The notes: generated by a model not told the origin, from the letters alone. Shown: positions 39,048-49,274, counted from the stretch's first letter. The stretch: 64,000 bases of DNA from Azonexus hydrophilus DSM 23864 (GCF_000429605.1 NZ_KE386926.1:141134-205133), one strand, 5' to 3'. Made by a program: numbers and translations.

Positions 39048-39740
39048 ATGACCACCAATTTCGAGATCGCCCGTCAAGGTGCCGGCAGTTTCGCCGCCCC
39101 GCAGAACCGTGTCCTGCGCAATACCTACATGCTGCTCGGCCTGTCGATGGTACCCACCGTCCTCGGCGCCCTGGTCGGCATCCAGATGGGCTTTTCCTTT
39201 TTCGCCGGCAGCCCGCTGATTTCCTTCGTGCTGTTCATGGCCATTGCCTTCGGCTTCATGTGGGGCATCGAGAAGAACAAGGATTCCGGCCTCGGCGTCG
39301 CGCTGCTGCTCGGCTTCACCTTCTTCATGGGCCTGATGCTGTCGCGCATCCTGCAATTCGCCCTGGGCTTCTCCAATGGCGGTTCGATGATCGCGCTGGC
39401 CGCCGGTGGCACCGGTGCCATCTTCTTCACCCTGTCCTCGATCGCCGCCACCAGCAAGCGGGATTTCACCGGCATGGGCAAGTTCCTGTTTGCTGGCGTC
39501 ATTCTGGTTCTGCTGGCCATCGTCGCCAACATCTTCTTCCAGATCCCGGCGCTGTCGCTGGCGATCTCGGCGGCTGTCGTCGGCATCTTCTCGGCCTACA
39601 TCCTGTACGACATCAGCCGCATCGTTCAGGGTGGCGAAACCAATTACGTCAGCGCCACTCTGGCGGTTTACCTGAACGTTTACAACGTCTTCGTCGGCCT
39701 GCTGCAACTGATCATGGCGCTGACCGGCGAACGCGAATAA
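39048..39740 (+). CDS. BAX inhibitor-1 family membrane protein (YccA/YbhL-like)
   Basis: 230 residues with seven hydrophobic segments. The family pattern includes RVLRNTYMLLGLSMVPTV, LLLGFTFFMGLMLSRI, MIALAAGGTGAIFFTLSSIA and SAYILYDISRIVQGGETNYVSATLAVYLNVYNVFVGLLQLI. YccA interacts with the FtsH protease. The ATG at 39048 (GAGG upstream) is chosen over GTG 39033. Confidence 0.94.
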   Translation: MTTNFEIARQGAGSFAAPQNRVLRNTYMLLGLSMVPTVLGALVGIQMGFSFFAGSPLISFVLFMAIAFGFMWGIEKNKDSGLGVALLLGFTFFMGLMLSRILQFALGFSNGGSMIALAAGGTGAIFFTLSSIAATSKRDFTGMGKFLFAGVILVLLAIVANIFFQIPALSLAISAAVVGIFSAYILYDISRIVQGGETNYVSATLAVYLNVYNVFVGLLQLIMALTGERE

Positions 39741-39758
39741 GCTGCACCGCGTATAAAC

Positions 39759-39785
39759 AAGGGCGGCCAAGGCCGCCCTTTTTCA
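39759..39785 (+). terminator. Intrinsic terminator after the BAX inhibitor-like gene
   Basis: GGGCGGCC (39761-39768), AA loop, GGCCGCCC (39771-39778), then TTTTT. It also faces the end of rlmD. Confidence 0.87.
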
Positions 39786-41081
39786 TGCCCGCTCGAAAAG
39801 TGCAATCGATTCGACGTGAGCGGTGTGCGGGAACATGTTGACGATACCCGCTGCGGCCAGTCGGTAGCCCTTGAGCGAAACCAGTACGCCGGCGTCACGG
39901 GCCAGCGTGGCCGGGTTGCAGGAAACATAAACCAGGCGACCCGGCGCATCGTCGCCGAGCGCCTTGCACAATTCAAGCGCGCCTTCGCGCGGCGGGTCGA
40001 TCAGCATCTTGTCGAAGCGACCGAGTTTGGCCAGCGACTGCTCGGTGCACTCGAACAGATTGGCGACGCCGAACTCGACCCACTTGCCAAGACCGTTCGC
40101 CAGCGCCGCCTCGCGCCCGCGGGCAACCAATGCCGGGCTGCCTTCGATACCGACGACCGAGGCACCGCTGCGCGCAATCGGCAGGGTGAAGTTACCCAGG
40201 CCGCAGAACATGTCGGCGATCCGCTCACCCGGTTGCGGATCGAGCAGGCGTAACGCGCGGCGGACCATGACGCGATTCACCGCATGGTTGACCTGGGTGA
40301 AATCGGTCGGCCGGAAATCCAGTTCGAGATCGAACTCGGGCAGCGTGTAGGACAGGCGCGGCCCCGGTAATGGATGGAAGCGCCGGGCACTGTCCGGACC
40401 GGCCGGCTGGAGGTAGATCACCACGTCGTGACGATCGGCAAATGCCCGAACCGACTTCTCGTCGCCCCCGATCAGCGGCTGAAGGATACGGAAGACCAGC
40501 GTCGTACAGTGCTCGCCGACGGCCACTTCGATCTGCGGCAGACGATCGGCAACGCTCAGACCACCGATCAGCTCACGCAAGGGCATCAGCAAGTCGGAAA
40601 CGTGAGGAGGCAGCACCAGGCAGCTGCGAATGTCAGCGATATAGCTACTGCGCCACTCATGGAAGCCGATCAGCATGCCACCGCGCGAATCGACCTTGCG
40701 CACGCCCAAGCGCGCCCGGTGACGGTAGCCCCAGGGCGCACCGTGGATCGGCGGCAGGATGGTTTCGGCACGAACGCGACCGATATGCCACAGGCTATCC
40801 TCCAGCACACGCTGCTTGGCGGCGATCTGCGCCGACGGCTCCATGTGCTGCATGGCACAGCCACCGCAGATGCCGAAATGCGGGCAAGCCGGTTCGACAC
40901 GGGCGACCGATGGCTTCAGCACCCGCACCAGATGAGCCAGCTCGTACTTGGGCTTGCGCCGGAAACTGGCGTATTCGACGGTTTCCCCCGGCAGCGCACC
41001 ATCGACAAAGATAGCCTTGCCATCCTCGCGAACGATGCCGCGCGCTTCGTGATCCAGCGATTCGACTTTGCCGACCGGCAT
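39783..41081 (-). CDS. rlmD: 23S rRNA (uracil-1939-C5) methyltransferase RlmD
   Basis: 432 residues. An N-terminal TRAM domain ([15 protein letters not shown]) is followed by an Fe-S cluster site ([14 protein letters not shown]) and a SAM methyltransferase domain with [32 protein letters not shown] and the catalytic-cysteine segment [13 protein letters not shown]. The ATG at 41081 follows GGGAG; a GTG 36 bases upstream is possible but less likely. Confidence 0.95.
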   Translation of the reverse strand: MPVGKVESLDHEARGIVREDGKAIFVDGALPGETVEYASFRRKPKYELAHLVRVLKPSVARVEPACPHFGICGGCAMQHMEPSAQIAAKQRVLEDSLWHIGRVRAETILPPIHGAPWGYRHRARLGVRKVDSRGGMLIGFHEWRSSYIADIRSCLVLPPHVSDLLMPLRELIGGLSVADRLPQIEVAVGEHCTTLVFRILQPLIGGDEKSVRAFADRHDVVIYLQPAGPDSARRFHPLPGPRLSYTLPEFDLELDFRPTDFTQVNHAVNRVMVRRALRLLDPQPGERIADMFCGLGNFTLPIARSGASVVGIEGSPALVARGREAALANGLGKWVEFGVANLFECTEQSLAKLGRFDKMLIDPPREGALELCKALGDDAPGRLVYVSCNPATLARDAGVLVSLKGYRLAAAGIVNMFPHTAHVESIALFERA

Positions 41082-41239
41082 GCCCACTCCCGTTAAAAGG
41101 CGAATTCTATCAACCACCTTTTCCCGACGCCATGCTCGGGGATCGCCCAGCGCACTGCAGCAATCGTGAAATTTTGTTCAAATGCCATCTTTAGCGTGAC
41201 AATCGCGTATTGCGCTGCGTCGCAACATTTTTTTTGCGC

Positions 41240-41245
41240 TATAAT
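41240..41245 (+). promoter_or_regulatory. -10 element of the Ala/Pro-rich lipoprotein gene
   Basis: A perfect TATAAT after a T-rich run, with a 65-70 base leader to the ATG at 41317. The 41082-41239 stretch before it is A+T-rich for this genome, as for a strong promoter, but no clear -35 is found. Confidence 0.5.
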
Positions 41246-41316
41246 TTTGTGCGGATCGGTTGAAGCCGACCTGATATATATCTCGAATTTTTGTTTCTTG
41301 TCGATAAGGAAATCTC

Positions 41317-41568
41317 ATGAACAAGTCCCTCCTCGTTGCTGCTCTGATCGCCCTCGGCCTGACCGCTTGCGGTAAGAAGGAAGAGCCGGTTGTTGCCGCT
41401 CCGGCTCCGGTTCAAGAACAAGCTGCTCCGGCCGCTCCGGCTGCTGCTCCGGCTGACGCTGCTGCTCCGGCTGCTGCCCCGGCTGATGCCGCCGCCGCTC
41501 CGGCCGCTGCCCCGGCTGACGCTGCTGCCGCTCCGGCTGCTGCCCCGGCTGCTGAAGAAAAGAAGTAA
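41317..41568 (+). CDS. Small Ala/Pro-rich repeat lipoprotein
   Basis: 83 residues. MNKSLLVAALIALGLTACGKK is a lipoprotein signal with lipobox LTAC (Cys18). The mature part is almost only Ala, Pro and Asp in near-identical units of about 12 residues (APAAAPADAAAA), ending in EEKK. The DNA repeats as well, about 36 bases per unit. The extended tail may cross the periplasm or touch peptidoglycan. Its own promoter and a strong terminator suggest high, separate expression. Confidence 0.85.
   Translation: MNKSLLVAALIALGLTACGKKEEPVVAAPAPVQEQAAPAAPAAAPADAAAPAAAPADAAAAPAAAPADAAAAPAAAPAAEEKK
41430..41560 (+). repeat. In-frame tandem repeat in the Ala/Pro lipoprotein gene
   Basis: Three to four imperfect direct copies of a roughly 36-base unit rich in GCTGCTCCGGCTG and CCGGCTGAC keep the reading frame. 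Copy number could change by slippage without a frameshift. Confidence 0.75.
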
Positions 41569-41586
41569 TTCTTTTCCAGTACCAAT

Positions 41587-41614
41587 GAAAAACGGGGCTT
41601 CGGCCCCGTTTTTC
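41587..41614 (+). terminator. Strong intrinsic terminator after the lipoprotein gene
   Basis: GAAAAACGGGGC, UUCG-type tetraloop TTCG, GCCCCGTTTTTC: a perfect 12-base stem with a stable tetraloop and T-tract, symmetric enough to work in both directions. Confidence 0.92.
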
Positions 41615-41666
41615 ATTTCCGCTGCCCAAACACCGATGGCCGAAGCCACCGGTGTCCTGCTGGAAC

Positions 41667-42809
41667 TTACTGTAGTTGCTGCTGCAGCAGACCGAGAATC
41701 CGGCGTGCCGTCTCGGAGCGATCGACACCACCCTCGCTGGTCAGCACCTGCACCGTGGAGCTGCTGCCACCGCTGTTGCTGACGTGCACGCGATACTGCT
41801 CGCGCGACGTCGCCGACTTGTCGGACCCACGCCAGAATGCCAGCTTCGACAGCACACCATCCGGTTTCTTGCTGGCATTGTCGATCTCGGGATCAACGTA
41901 ACGGACGAAATAGAGGCCAGCGGCACGGTCACGATCTTCAACGGTGAAACCGACCCGATCCAGCGCCAGACCGACGCGACGCCAGGCACGGTCGAAGCGG
42001 TCGAAGACTTCCAGCTTGCCGCCGCCATCCTCAGCCCCGGCGAGACGCGCCCGCGGCTCGGCCTTGGGGGTTGCCAGAGCAGCCTCCGCACGCTTGCCAT
42101 CGGCGCCGAGACGGACCATCAGACGGCGCAGCATCTCCGCCTCAAGTTCGGGATCCGGCGCACGTGGTTGCCAGCGGGTTTCATCTTTGGACGAAGAGGT
42201 ATATACCTCCTCCATCGCCCGGTGGCTGATGTAAATTTCAGTCGTTCCGGGTTGGCTGCCAGGCTCAAGACGGGTACGGAACTTGTCACGCTCGCCCGAG
42301 GAATAAAAAGATTCGATCAGACGCCCCAGAGTACTGCGGATGATATCCGACGGAATCTTGGCCCGGTTTTCCGCCCAGTCGGTTTCCATCACGCCGGCTT
42401 CTGGACGCTCGATATTGACGATGAAGCCGGTTTCCTGCCAGAAATCCTTGATCGTGTCCCACAAGGCATCGGCAGGCACGGCCGCAACCAACCAGCGCTG
42501 GCTGCCGGAACGCTCAACTCTCACCTTGTCCACTTCTGGCAGGACAAAAACCTGCCCGACCTGGGCCCCCGGTTGACGCTCGGCCGCATAGGCTGAGAAA
42601 GTGGCAGAGCCACGGCCGGCATCGTCGGGCACGAGATAGCGATCATCACGGCTGATCTGCGACAGGTCTGGCGGCACCTCAAGCGTCGGCACCTTGCCGG
42701 CAGATTTGTAATCGATCTTGCGTGACTCGGGTAGCATGCTGCAACCGGCGACAGCAACGGCGATGATGCTCAGGGTAAAACCGGAAATCCGACGATTCAT
42801 CTTTTTCAT
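41667..42809 (-). CDS. bamC: Outer membrane assembly lipoprotein BamC
   Basis: 380 residues. A lipoprotein signal (lipobox VAGC, Cys23) is followed by the BamC N-terminal segment YLVPDDAGRGSATFS and two helix-grip domains (LWDTIKDFWQETGFIVNIERPEAGVMETDWAENRA; then AWRRVGLALDRVGFTVEDRDRAAGLYFVRYVDP). It is part of the BAM complex. It lies 6 bases after dapA, the conserved dapA-bamC order. Confidence 0.92.
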   Translation of the reverse strand: MKKMNRRISGFTLSIIAVAVAGCSMLPESRKIDYKSAGKVPTLEVPPDLSQISRDDRYLVPDDAGRGSATFSAYAAERQPGAQVGQVFVLPEVDKVRVERSGSQRWLVAAVPADALWDTIKDFWQETGFIVNIERPEAGVMETDWAENRAKIPSDIIRSTLGRLIESFYSSGERDKFRTRLEPGSQPGTTEIYISHRAMEEVYTSSSKDETRWQPRAPDPELEAEMLRRLMVRLGADGKRAEAALATPKAEPRARLAGAEDGGGKLEVFDRFDRAWRRVGLALDRVGFTVEDRDRAAGLYFVRYVDPEIDNASKKPDGVLSKLAFWRGSDKSATSREQYRVHVSNSGGSSSTVQVLTSEGGVDRSETARRILGLLQQQLQ

Positions 42810-42815
42810 ACTCCG

Positions 42816-43694
42816 TCAGGCATTGATGCCAGCCTGGCGCATCGCGGCCAGTACGCGTGCCTGATTGGCTTCGGTCAACGGGGTCAGCGGCAGGCGGATA
42901 CCTGCCGGCATCAGGCCCATGCGGCTGACCGCCCACTTGACCGGAATCGGGTTGGCCTCGCAGAACAGATCGCGGTGCAGGCCGAGCAGACGGAAATGAA
43001 TCTCCTTGGCCTTGGCGACATCTCCGGCCGCCGCCGCAACGCACATTTCATGCATCAGGCGCGGCGCAACGTTGGCCGTCACCGAAATATTGCCGTGGAA
43101 ACCCATCATGATCGACAGCACGCAGGTCGGGTCGTCGCCGCTGTACAGCGCGAAGCCCTTGGGCGCGCGCTGGATCAGGTCGTAGGCACGGTCCATGTTG
43201 CCGGTGGCGTCCTTGACGCCGACGATGCCGGGCACTTCGGCAAGGCGCAGGATGGTGTCGTTGCTCATGTCGGCAACGGTGCGCCCCGGCACGTTGTACA
43301 GCAGCACCGGCAGTTCGACGGCCTCGGCAACCGCCTTGAAGTGGCGGTACAGGCCTTCCTGAGTCGGCTTGTTGTAGTAGGGCACGACCGACAACGCCAT
43401 GTCGGCACCGGCCTCCTTGGCAAAGCGGGTCAGTTCGATGGCTTCCGCCGTCGAGTTGGCGCCTGTCCCGGCGATCACCGGAATCCTGCCGGCAGCGTGA
43501 TCGACGGTGAGCTTGATCAATTCGCAGTGTTCCTCGACATTGACCGTCGGCGACTCACCGGTCGTACCGACGACAACGATGGCATCGGTGCCTTCCTTGA
43601 TGTGGAAGTCGACCAGATTGCGCAGGGAATTCAAATCGAGGCTGCCATCCTCGTGCATGGGCGTAACGATGGCGACAAGGGATCCGGTAATCAT
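42816..43694 (-). CDS. dapA: 4-hydroxy-tetrahydrodipicolinate synthase
   Basis: 292 residues. It condenses pyruvate and aspartate semialdehyde toward lysine and diaminopimelate. TIM-barrel motifs: [50 protein letters not shown] (catalytic Tyr), [13 protein letters not shown] and the Schiff-base Lys in [10 protein letters not shown]. Confidence 0.97.
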   Translation of the reverse strand: MITGSLVAIVTPMHEDGSLDLNSLRNLVDFHIKEGTDAIVVVGTTGESPTVNVEEHCELIKLTVDHAAGRIPVIAGTGANSTAEAIELTRFAKEAGADMALSVVPYYNKPTQEGLYRHFKAVAEAVELPVLLYNVPGRTVADMSNDTILRLAEVPGIVGVKDATGNMDRAYDLIQRAPKGFALYSGDDPTCVLSIMMGFHGNISVTANVAPRLMHEMCVAAAAGDVAKAKEIHFRLLGLHRDLFCEANPIPVKWAVSRMGLMPAGIRLPLTPLTEANQARVLAAMRQAGINA

Positions 43695-43771
43695 GGCCTG
43701 TATGCGTGAAATTAATCCGGTGATTGTAACTGAAGCCTTCCGACAGGGGAAAGGCGCTCGGTAACCAATTG

Positions 43772-44749
43772 TTATTCCTGTGGCAACCAGGCCAGCCGCC
43801 CCCGGGACAAGCGCATCCGTCCCGCCGGCAGGGACAGTTCCGGATGCCGGTCGGGCGCCGCACTGAGCAACTGGCGGGCAAACTCGCTCAGCCGGCCGGC
43901 CACCGGGACTTGCCAGCCCAGCATCTGCAGGCGCCAGCGCAGCAGGTTCTTCAGGCGCGCCATCGACAGGGTACGCAAGCCCGCCAGATCGGCCTGATCG
44001 CCGACTGCCACCGCCTGCCAGTCGGCCGCCGCCAGTTCATCGAGCAGGTCCGCCGCCTCGCGGAAATTGTCGGCGGCCCGCGCCAGCGCGGCCTCGGCGC
44101 CGGGAAAACGACCGGCGATCTCGGGCAGCACCCGATGGCGCAGGAAATTGCGCGAAAACCCGGTATCGGCATTGCTCTCGTCCTCGACCCAGTGCAGACC
44201 GAGCTCGCGGGCGCAGGCTTCGATCTCGGCCCGCGGTACACCAAGCAAGGGGCGCAGGATGCGCCGCCCCTGCCAGGCCCGTTGCTCGCGCATGCCGGCT
44301 GCGCCGGCAACGCCGCTGCCGCGCAGCAGATTGAACAGCACGGTCTCGGCCTGATCGCCGCGGTGCTGGGCCAGCAACAGGTTGCAAGCTGCGGGCAGAT
44401 GCGCAGCAAATGCCGCATAACGGGCTTCGCGAGCTGCCGCTTCGACGCCGCAACCGCTGCTGCGGTCGACGACGACCCGGGCAACCGTAAGCGGAACGGC
44501 CAGTTGCCGGCAATAGTCATGACAGAATTGCGCCCACGCATCGGCATGCGGCGACAGTCCGTGGTGCACATGGATCGCGGAGATGCCCGCCGGCCAGCCC
44601 AGACGACCGAGGAGCGCGAGCAACAGCACCGAATCGCAGCCGCCGGACAAGCCGACGCAGATCGGCGCATCGCCGGCGCAGCGGTCGGCAACAAAGTCGC
44701 CGACCCGGGCGACCAGGTCAGGAAACGGCTTGTTCCTTGAACCGCCCAT
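43772..44749 (-). CDS. tilS: tRNA(Ile)-lysidine synthase, short form
   Basis: 325 residues. TilS converts C34 of tRNA-Ile(CAU) to lysidine. The PP-loop [26 protein letters not shown] and [22 protein letters not shown] motifs are intact, as is [24 protein letters not shown]. It is about 100 residues shorter than E. coli TilS and seems to lack most of the C-terminal domain. It overlaps accA by 32 bases. Confidence 0.92.
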   Translation of the reverse strand: MGGSRNKPFPDLVARVGDFVADRCAGDAPICVGLSGGCDSVLLLALLGRLGWPAGISAIHVHHGLSPHADAWAQFCHDYCRQLAVPLTVARVVVDRSSGCGVEAAAREARYAAFAAHLPAACNLLLAQHRGDQAETVLFNLLRGSGVAGAAGMREQRAWQGRRILRPLLGVPRAEIEACARELGLHWVEDESNADTGFSRNFLRHRVLPEIAGRFPGAEAALARAADNFREAADLLDELAAADWQAVAVGDQADLAGLRTLSMARLKNLLRWRLQMLGWQVPVAGRLSEFARQLLSAAPDRHPELSLPAGRMRLSRGRLAWLPQE

Positions 44750-45686
44750 AGCTCATCAAACGCTCGTAGCGCTGGGCCAGCAACTCGTCGACCGGCAGGG
44801 CCGACAACTGCTTGAGGGATTCCTGCAGTGCCTTCTTGAGACTGGCCGCCATGGCGACATGGTCGCGATGGGCGCCGCCGGCCGGTTCGTTGACGATGCG
44901 GTCGATCAGCCCCAGGGTTTTCAGGCGCTGGGCCGTGATCCCCATGGTTTCGGCAGCGTCGGGGGCACGGTCGGCACTCTTCCACAGAATCGAGGCACAA
45001 CCTTCCGGCGAGATCACCGAATAGGTCGAATACTGCAGCATCTGCACGGTATCGCCGACGGCGATGGCCAGCGCACCGCCGGAACCGCCTTCACCGATGA
45101 TGGTGACGATCACCGGCACCTTCAGTTCGGCCATCACGTACAGGTTGCGGCCGATGGCTTCGGACTGGCCGCGCTCTTCGGCGCCGATGCCGGGATAGGC
45201 ACCGGGCGTGTCGACGAAGGTCATCACCGGCAGGCCGAATTTTTCCGCCAGCTTCATCAGGCGCAGGGCCTTGCGATAGCCTTCCGGACGCGGCATGCCG
45301 AAGTTGCGATAGATCTTTTCCTTGGTGTCGCGACCCTTCTGATGGCCGATGACGACCACCGCCTGACCGTTGAAGCGGGCCAGGCCGCCGACGATCGCAT
45401 GGTCGTCGGCAAAGGCGCGATCACCGTGCAACTCCTCGAAATCGGTGAAGATGTGCTGAATGTAGTCGAGCGTATACGGCCGCTGCGGATGGCGGGCCAC
45501 CTGGGAAATCTGCCAGGGCGTGAGCTTGGCGTAGATGTCCTTGGTCAGTTGGGCGCTCTTTTTCTCCAGCCGCCCGATCTCCTCGGAGATATCGACGGCA
45601 CTGTCGTCCTGGACGAAGCGGAGCTGTTCGATCTTGGCTTCGAGGTCAGCGATGGATTGCTCGAAATCGAGAAAACTAGTTTTCAT
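44718..45686 (-). CDS. accA: Acetyl-CoA carboxylase carboxyltransferase subunit alpha
   Basis: 322 residues. With AccD it moves CO2 from carboxybiotin to acetyl-CoA, starting fatty acid synthesis. Motifs: [68 protein letters not shown] and [11 protein letters not shown]. The ATG at 45686 gives the standard [10 protein letters not shown] start; ten codons upstream also stay open. Confidence 0.97.
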   Translation of the reverse strand: MKTSFLDFEQSIADLEAKIEQLRFVQDDSAVDISEEIGRLEKKSAQLTKDIYAKLTPWQISQVARHPQRPYTLDYIQHIFTDFEELHGDRAFADDHAIVGGLARFNGQAVVVIGHQKGRDTKEKIYRNFGMPRPEGYRKALRLMKLAEKFGLPVMTFVDTPGAYPGIGAEERGQSEAIGRNLYVMAELKVPVIVTIIGEGGSGGALAIAVGDTVQMLQYSTYSVISPEGCASILWKSADRAPDAAETMGITAQRLKTLGLIDRIVNEPAGGAHRDHVAMAASLKKALQESLKQLSALPVDELLAQRYERLMSYGRFKEQAVS

Positions 45687-45745
45687 GGACTGCTCGGTTC
45701 TGAAGTTGGCGCGCATTTTACCCCAAAGGGCAGACGCTCAATCGA

Positions 45746-46372
45746 TCAGTACTCAACTGGCACCGGATCGAGGCTGCGCCAGAGATACCAGGTCGCCACC
45801 GAACGCCATGGCCGCCAGCGTTCGCCGAAATCCGCCAACACCTGTCGCGAGGGCTTCTCGCCGCTCAGGTAGTATGCGCCGACCGCCCGTTGCAGACCGA
45901 TGTCGTCGAGCGGAAAGACATCGGGGCGCATCAGGTTGAAAATCAGGAACATTTCCGCCGTCCATCGCCCTATCCCGCGCACCCGGCACAATTCGGCGAT
46001 CAATTCGGCATCGTCCTGATCGGCCCAGCCGACCGGATCGAGCCGACCATCGGCGAAGTGCGCCGCCAGATCGCACAGGTATTCGATCTTTCGCTGCGAC
46101 AGCCCGCAACCCGCCAGCCCCGTCGTTCCCAAGCGCAGCACCTGTTCCGGCGCAACCGGCCCCAAACGCTCGACAAAGCGCGCCCAGACACTGTCGGCGG
46201 CCTTGACCGAGATCTGCTGACCGACGATGGATCGGGCCAGCGTGGCAAAAGGGTCGCCCCGGGAGACCAGCGAGGCATCGCCGTGGCGGGCAACCAACCC
46301 GGCCATCACGGCATCGCCCGCCGCCAACACGCGCGAAGCCTCCCCCCAATACGTCGGCGAATTTGCTAACAT
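45746..46372 (-). CDS. DNA-3-methyladenine glycosylase II-like protein
   Basis: 208 residues. It should excise alkylated bases from DNA. The helix-hairpin-helix and catalytic Asp region CRVRGIGRWTAEMFLIFNLMRPDVFPLDDIGLQRAVG is typical of the AlkA/HhH-GPD family, with RSIVGQQISVKAAD near residue 55. AGGAG stands before the ATG at 46372; the long open frame upstream is antisense to the HDOD gene. It precedes accA by 59 bases on the same strand. Confidence 0.91.
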   Translation of the reverse strand: MLANSPTYWGEASRVLAAGDAVMAGLVARHGDASLVSRGDPFATLARSIVGQQISVKAADSVWARFVERLGPVAPEQVLRLGTTGLAGCGLSQRKIEYLCDLAAHFADGRLDPVGWADQDDAELIAELCRVRGIGRWTAEMFLIFNLMRPDVFPLDDIGLQRAVGAYYLSGEKPSRQVLADFGERWRPWRSVATWYLWRSLDPVPVEY

Positions 46373-46399
46373 CCCGCAAAACTCCTGCAACGGCAGAAC

Positions 46400-47560
46400 A
46401 TGACATCCCAGGTCCACACCTTCATCCACCCCCTGCTCGACCCGGTCGATGCCTGCGGTGGCTACCTCGTCGAACTGTCCGCCAACGGTTCTGAAAATCA
46501 TCAGGCCACAGAATACATCGTCCGACATTCGCTGCTCGACGCTTTCGACCACCGGCATCCCTGGTTTGTGCCGGCAGCGCCGCTGGACAGCGCCAGCCCG
46601 GCACGTCTGATCGCCACCTTTCATACCTGCCCGTCGGCCCAGCCCGACCCGCTGGAGAGCAGCCTGCGCCAGTCAAAGCGCAAGCTGGCGCTGGCGCTGG
46701 CCGCCAACGGCAAACTCCCGGCCAGCGGCGCCTGGGAATACCTGCTGATCACCCTCAGCCAGGCCAGGACCCTGCCCTCCTTCACCCTGCAGGGCCTGTC
46801 GGCAAGAACGATGATCGTCGCCACCGGCGTGCAGAATCACAGCGACCGCGACTGGGCACACGGCCACGCCTGCACCCTGTGCACCGGCGAATACCTGATG
46901 ACCCGCGCCGCGCTCGGCAAAAAGGCCGACACCACGCGCCAGAAGATGTTGCAACTGATCTCCCTGATCGCTCAGGATGCCGACACAGCAGAACTCGACC
47001 AGATCTTCCGTCAGGAAACCAAGCTGTCCTACAGCCTGCTGCGCCTGGTCAACTCGGCCGCCATCGCCCCGCGCACGCCGATCACCAGCTTTGCCCAGGC
47101 CATCAACCTGCTTGGCCGACGACAACTGGAACGCTGGCTGCAACTGCTGATCTACGCCGACCCGGAAAACGATCATCACCCGAACCCCCTGCTCTACAAA
47201 GCAGCGATTCGCGGCCGGCTGATGGAATTGCTGTCTGTGGAACTAAGCCCTGCACCCGACCTGCCCAACCTGGCTGACGGGGCTTTCATGATCGGCAGCT
47301 TCTCGTTGCTGGATGTGCTGCTCAACATGCCGATGACGGAAATCCTGCAACAACTGCCGCTGGCCAGCACGGTCAACGCAGCGCTGGCGCACCATGGCGG
47401 CACCGCCGGCAAACTGTTGCTGGCACTGGAGGCTGCCGACCGCCGCAACCTGCCGGTCGCCACCGGCATTCTCGATGAACTGGGGATAGACCCGGCCCGC
47501 TTCGTCGATGCCCAGATGCAGGCACTGAGCTGGGCCGGCCGCATTCACACGGCCGCCTGA
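46400..47560 (+). CDS. HDOD protein with degenerate EAL-like N-terminus
   Basis: 386 residues. The C-terminal HDOD region (about 185-375; QIFRQETKLSYSLLRLVNSAAI, AINLLGRRQLERWLQLLIYADPEN) closely resembles that of the EAL-HDOD gene at 18388. The N-terminal 180 residues hold no EAL catalytic motif and look like an eroded EAL or a different domain. A zinc-like CTLC occurs near residue 155. The two genes may be diverged paralogues. Confidence 0.85.
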   Translation: MTSQVHTFIHPLLDPVDACGGYLVELSANGSENHQATEYIVRHSLLDAFDHRHPWFVPAAPLDSASPARLIATFHTCPSAQPDPLESSLRQSKRKLALALAANGKLPASGAWEYLLITLSQARTLPSFTLQGLSARTMIVATGVQNHSDRDWAHGHACTLCTGEYLMTRAALGKKADTTRQKMLQLISLIAQDADTAELDQIFRQETKLSYSLLRLVNSAAIAPRTPITSFAQAINLLGRRQLERWLQLLIYADPENDHHPNPLLYKAAIRGRLMELLSVELSPAPDLPNLADGAFMIGSFSLLDVLLNMPMTEILQQLPLASTVNAALAHHGGTAGKLLLALEAADRRNLPVATGILDELGIDPARFVDAQMQALSWAGRIHTAA

Positions 47561-48202
47561 TCAGCCAAACCGCCCGCTGAGGAAGGGGTTGTAGCGACGC
47601 TCCTCGCCGAGCGTCGACATCGGCCCATGGCCGGGGATGAAATCGACATCGTCGCCCAGCGCGAACAGCTTGTTCTTGATCGAGGCAATCAGCGTGTCGT
47701 GGTCGCCGCGCGGGAAATCGGTACGACCGATCGAGCCCTGGAACAGCACATCGCCAACCTGGGCCAGCTTGCTCGGCGCATGGAAGAAGACGACATGGCC
47801 AGGCGTATGGCCGGGGCAGTGCAGCACGTCGAGTTCGATGTCGCCGAAGCTGACCTTGTCGCCATCGTTGAGCCAGCGATCCGGCGTAAAAGCGGCCACC
47901 TCTGGAAAACCGAACATCCGGCTCTGCTGGGCCATGCCCTCGATCCAGAACGCGTCTTCCGCATGCGGCCCTTCGATCGTCACGCTGCAGCGTTCGGCCA
48001 GCGCGGCAACTGCGCCGGCGTGATCGATGTGACCATGGGTGACGAGGATTTTCGCCAGCGTCAGTTGCTCGGCTTCCAGCGCACGCAGGATGCGCTCGAT
48101 ATCGCCACCAGGGTCGATCACCACCGCCTGCCGGGTGTTTTCACACCAGAAAATGGTGCAATTCTGTTCGAAGGGCGTAACGGGAACGATCTGGTAACGC
48201 AT
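47561..48202 (-). CDS. MBL-fold metallo-hydrolase (YcbL-like)
   Basis: 213 residues. Metallo-beta-lactamase fold with THGHIDHAG (HxHxDH), [28 protein letters not shown] and PGHGPMS as metal ligands. [20 protein letters not shown] aligns with E. coli YcbL, a type II glyoxalase. An ATG three codons upstream (48211) is possible. It is divergent from the next HDOD gene. Confidence 0.92.
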   Translation of the reverse strand: MRYQIVPVTPFEQNCTIFWCENTRQAVVIDPGGDIERILRALEAEQLTLAKILVTHGHIDHAGAVAALAERCSVTIEGPHAEDAFWIEGMAQQSRMFGFPEVAAFTPDRWLNDGDKVSFGDIELDVLHCPGHTPGHVVFFHAPSKLAQVGDVLFQGSIGRTDFPRGDHDTLIASIKNKLFALGDDVDFIPGHGPMSTLGEERRYNPFLSGRFG

Positions 48203-48264
48203 GACGGACATCCGGAATTGATCAAGGGCTGCATTATTGCACGGGGTATCGCTTGCCCGCCGCG

Positions 48265-49152
48265 ATGCCGCCACTTACACTCCGGGCCATACAGTCTTTC
48301 GCGGACATCGAGCGCATGATCGACCACCCTTTACCCGACCGGGACGCCTGGGTTCTGCTGTTCAGCAACAACAGCCTGCCCGTGCTGCGCGCGACCAAAA
48401 GACGGCTGGGCGAAATGCGCGAAGACCTCGACGATCTCGATGCCCGCGAACTGGCGCACCTGATCCTGCGCGACCCGATCATGACCGTACGCGTGCTGGC
48501 CTATATCCAGCCGTTCCGCGGCCGCTCGCTGCAGCACGACATCACGACCATTGCCGGCGCCGTGATGATGTCCGGACTGCTGCCCTTCTTCCGTCGTTTC
48601 GATAACCTGCCGAGCATCGAAGACGCACTCAAGGCGCACGACCCGCACGCGCTGCTCGGCGTCCTTCACGTCATCCGGCGCGCCCAGCGCGCTGCCGACT
48701 ATGCACAGGACTGGGCGATCCGGCGCCAGGACATGAATCTCGAGGAAATCCGCATCGCCGCGCTGCTGCACGATCTGGCGGAAATCCTGGTGTGGTGTTT
48801 CGCCCCCAGCCTGGCGCTGGACATTCAAGCCCGGCAACAGGCGCAGCCAACGATGCGCAGTGCCGAAGCCCAATATCAGGTGCTGGGGCTGACCTATCAG
48901 GACATCCAGGTCGCGCTGTGCAAGGTCTGGCACCTGCCCGACCTGCTGTCCCTGCTGATCGACGACCAGCACCAGGATCAGGTCCGCGTACGCAACGTTT
49001 CGCTGGCCGTCCGCCTGGCCCGCCATTCGGCGCATGGCTGGGACGACCCGGCCCTGCCGGACGACTACCGCGACATCGGCGAACTACTGCACCTGACCCC
49101 GGATGCAGTTCGCCGGCACCTTGGCGTCCCGGACGACGATCAACCGCAATAG
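48265..49152 (+). CDS. HDOD-domain protein
   Basis: 295 residues. The region [46 protein letters not shown] and [20 protein letters not shown] is an HDOD domain; LLHDLAE keeps an HD pair, unlike most HDOD proteins. It is a regulator of unknown input. The start is uncertain (ATG 48265, TTG 48253 or ATG 48316), as no strong ribosome site is seen. Confidence 0.82.
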   Translation: MPPLTLRAIQSFADIERMIDHPLPDRDAWVLLFSNNSLPVLRATKRRLGEMREDLDDLDARELAHLILRDPIMTVRVLAYIQPFRGRSLQHDITTIAGAVMMSGLLPFFRRFDNLPSIEDALKAHDPHALLGVLHVIRRAQRAADYAQDWAIRRQDMNLEEIRIAALLHDLAEILVWCFAPSLALDIQARQQAQPTMRSAEAQYQVLGLTYQDIQVALCKVWHLPDLLSLLIDDQHQDQVRVRNVSLAVRLARHSAHGWDDPALPDDYRDIGELLHLTPDAVRRHLGVPDDDQPQ

Positions 49153-49274
49153 TTCAGATTGGTCCAGTCGAGCAGCAGTTCCGGCATCTGGTAGGCCATG
49201 AAGATGAGGGCCAGCAACACGCCGGCCAAGGCCAGCCCGACCCCGGCCAGGAACCAGCGCCATTGCGGTTTCAT
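49140..49274 (-). CDS. 44-residue membrane protein coupled to the MFS gene
   Basis: A small reading frame beginning MKPQWRWFLAGVGLALAGVL, with one membrane helix (about residues 7-28) and an end [12 protein letters not shown]. Its ATG overlaps the MFS stop as ATGA, the same coupling used across this window, and its 3' end overlaps the convergent HDOD gene by 13 bases. Small proteins of this kind often accompany transporters. No homologue is known to me. Confidence 0.65.
   Translation of the reverse strand: MKPQWRWFLAGVGLALAGVLLALIFMAYQMPELLLDWTNLNYCG

Noticed and set aside
41166..41375. 69-codon frame across the promoter of the Ala/Pro lipoprotein gene
   Set aside because: It crosses TATAAT and the lipoprotein start in another frame, has no ribosome site, and is cysteine-rich in a random way.
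41430..41560. Possible CRISPR-like or non-coding repeat array
   Set aside because: The repeats are contiguous, imperfect, in frame, and encode the Ala/Pro tail of a lipoprotein. There are no unique spacers.
46373..46624. N-terminal extension of the alkA-like gene
   Set aside because: The extension is antisense to the HDOD gene, and AGGAG before 46372 marks the family-like start.
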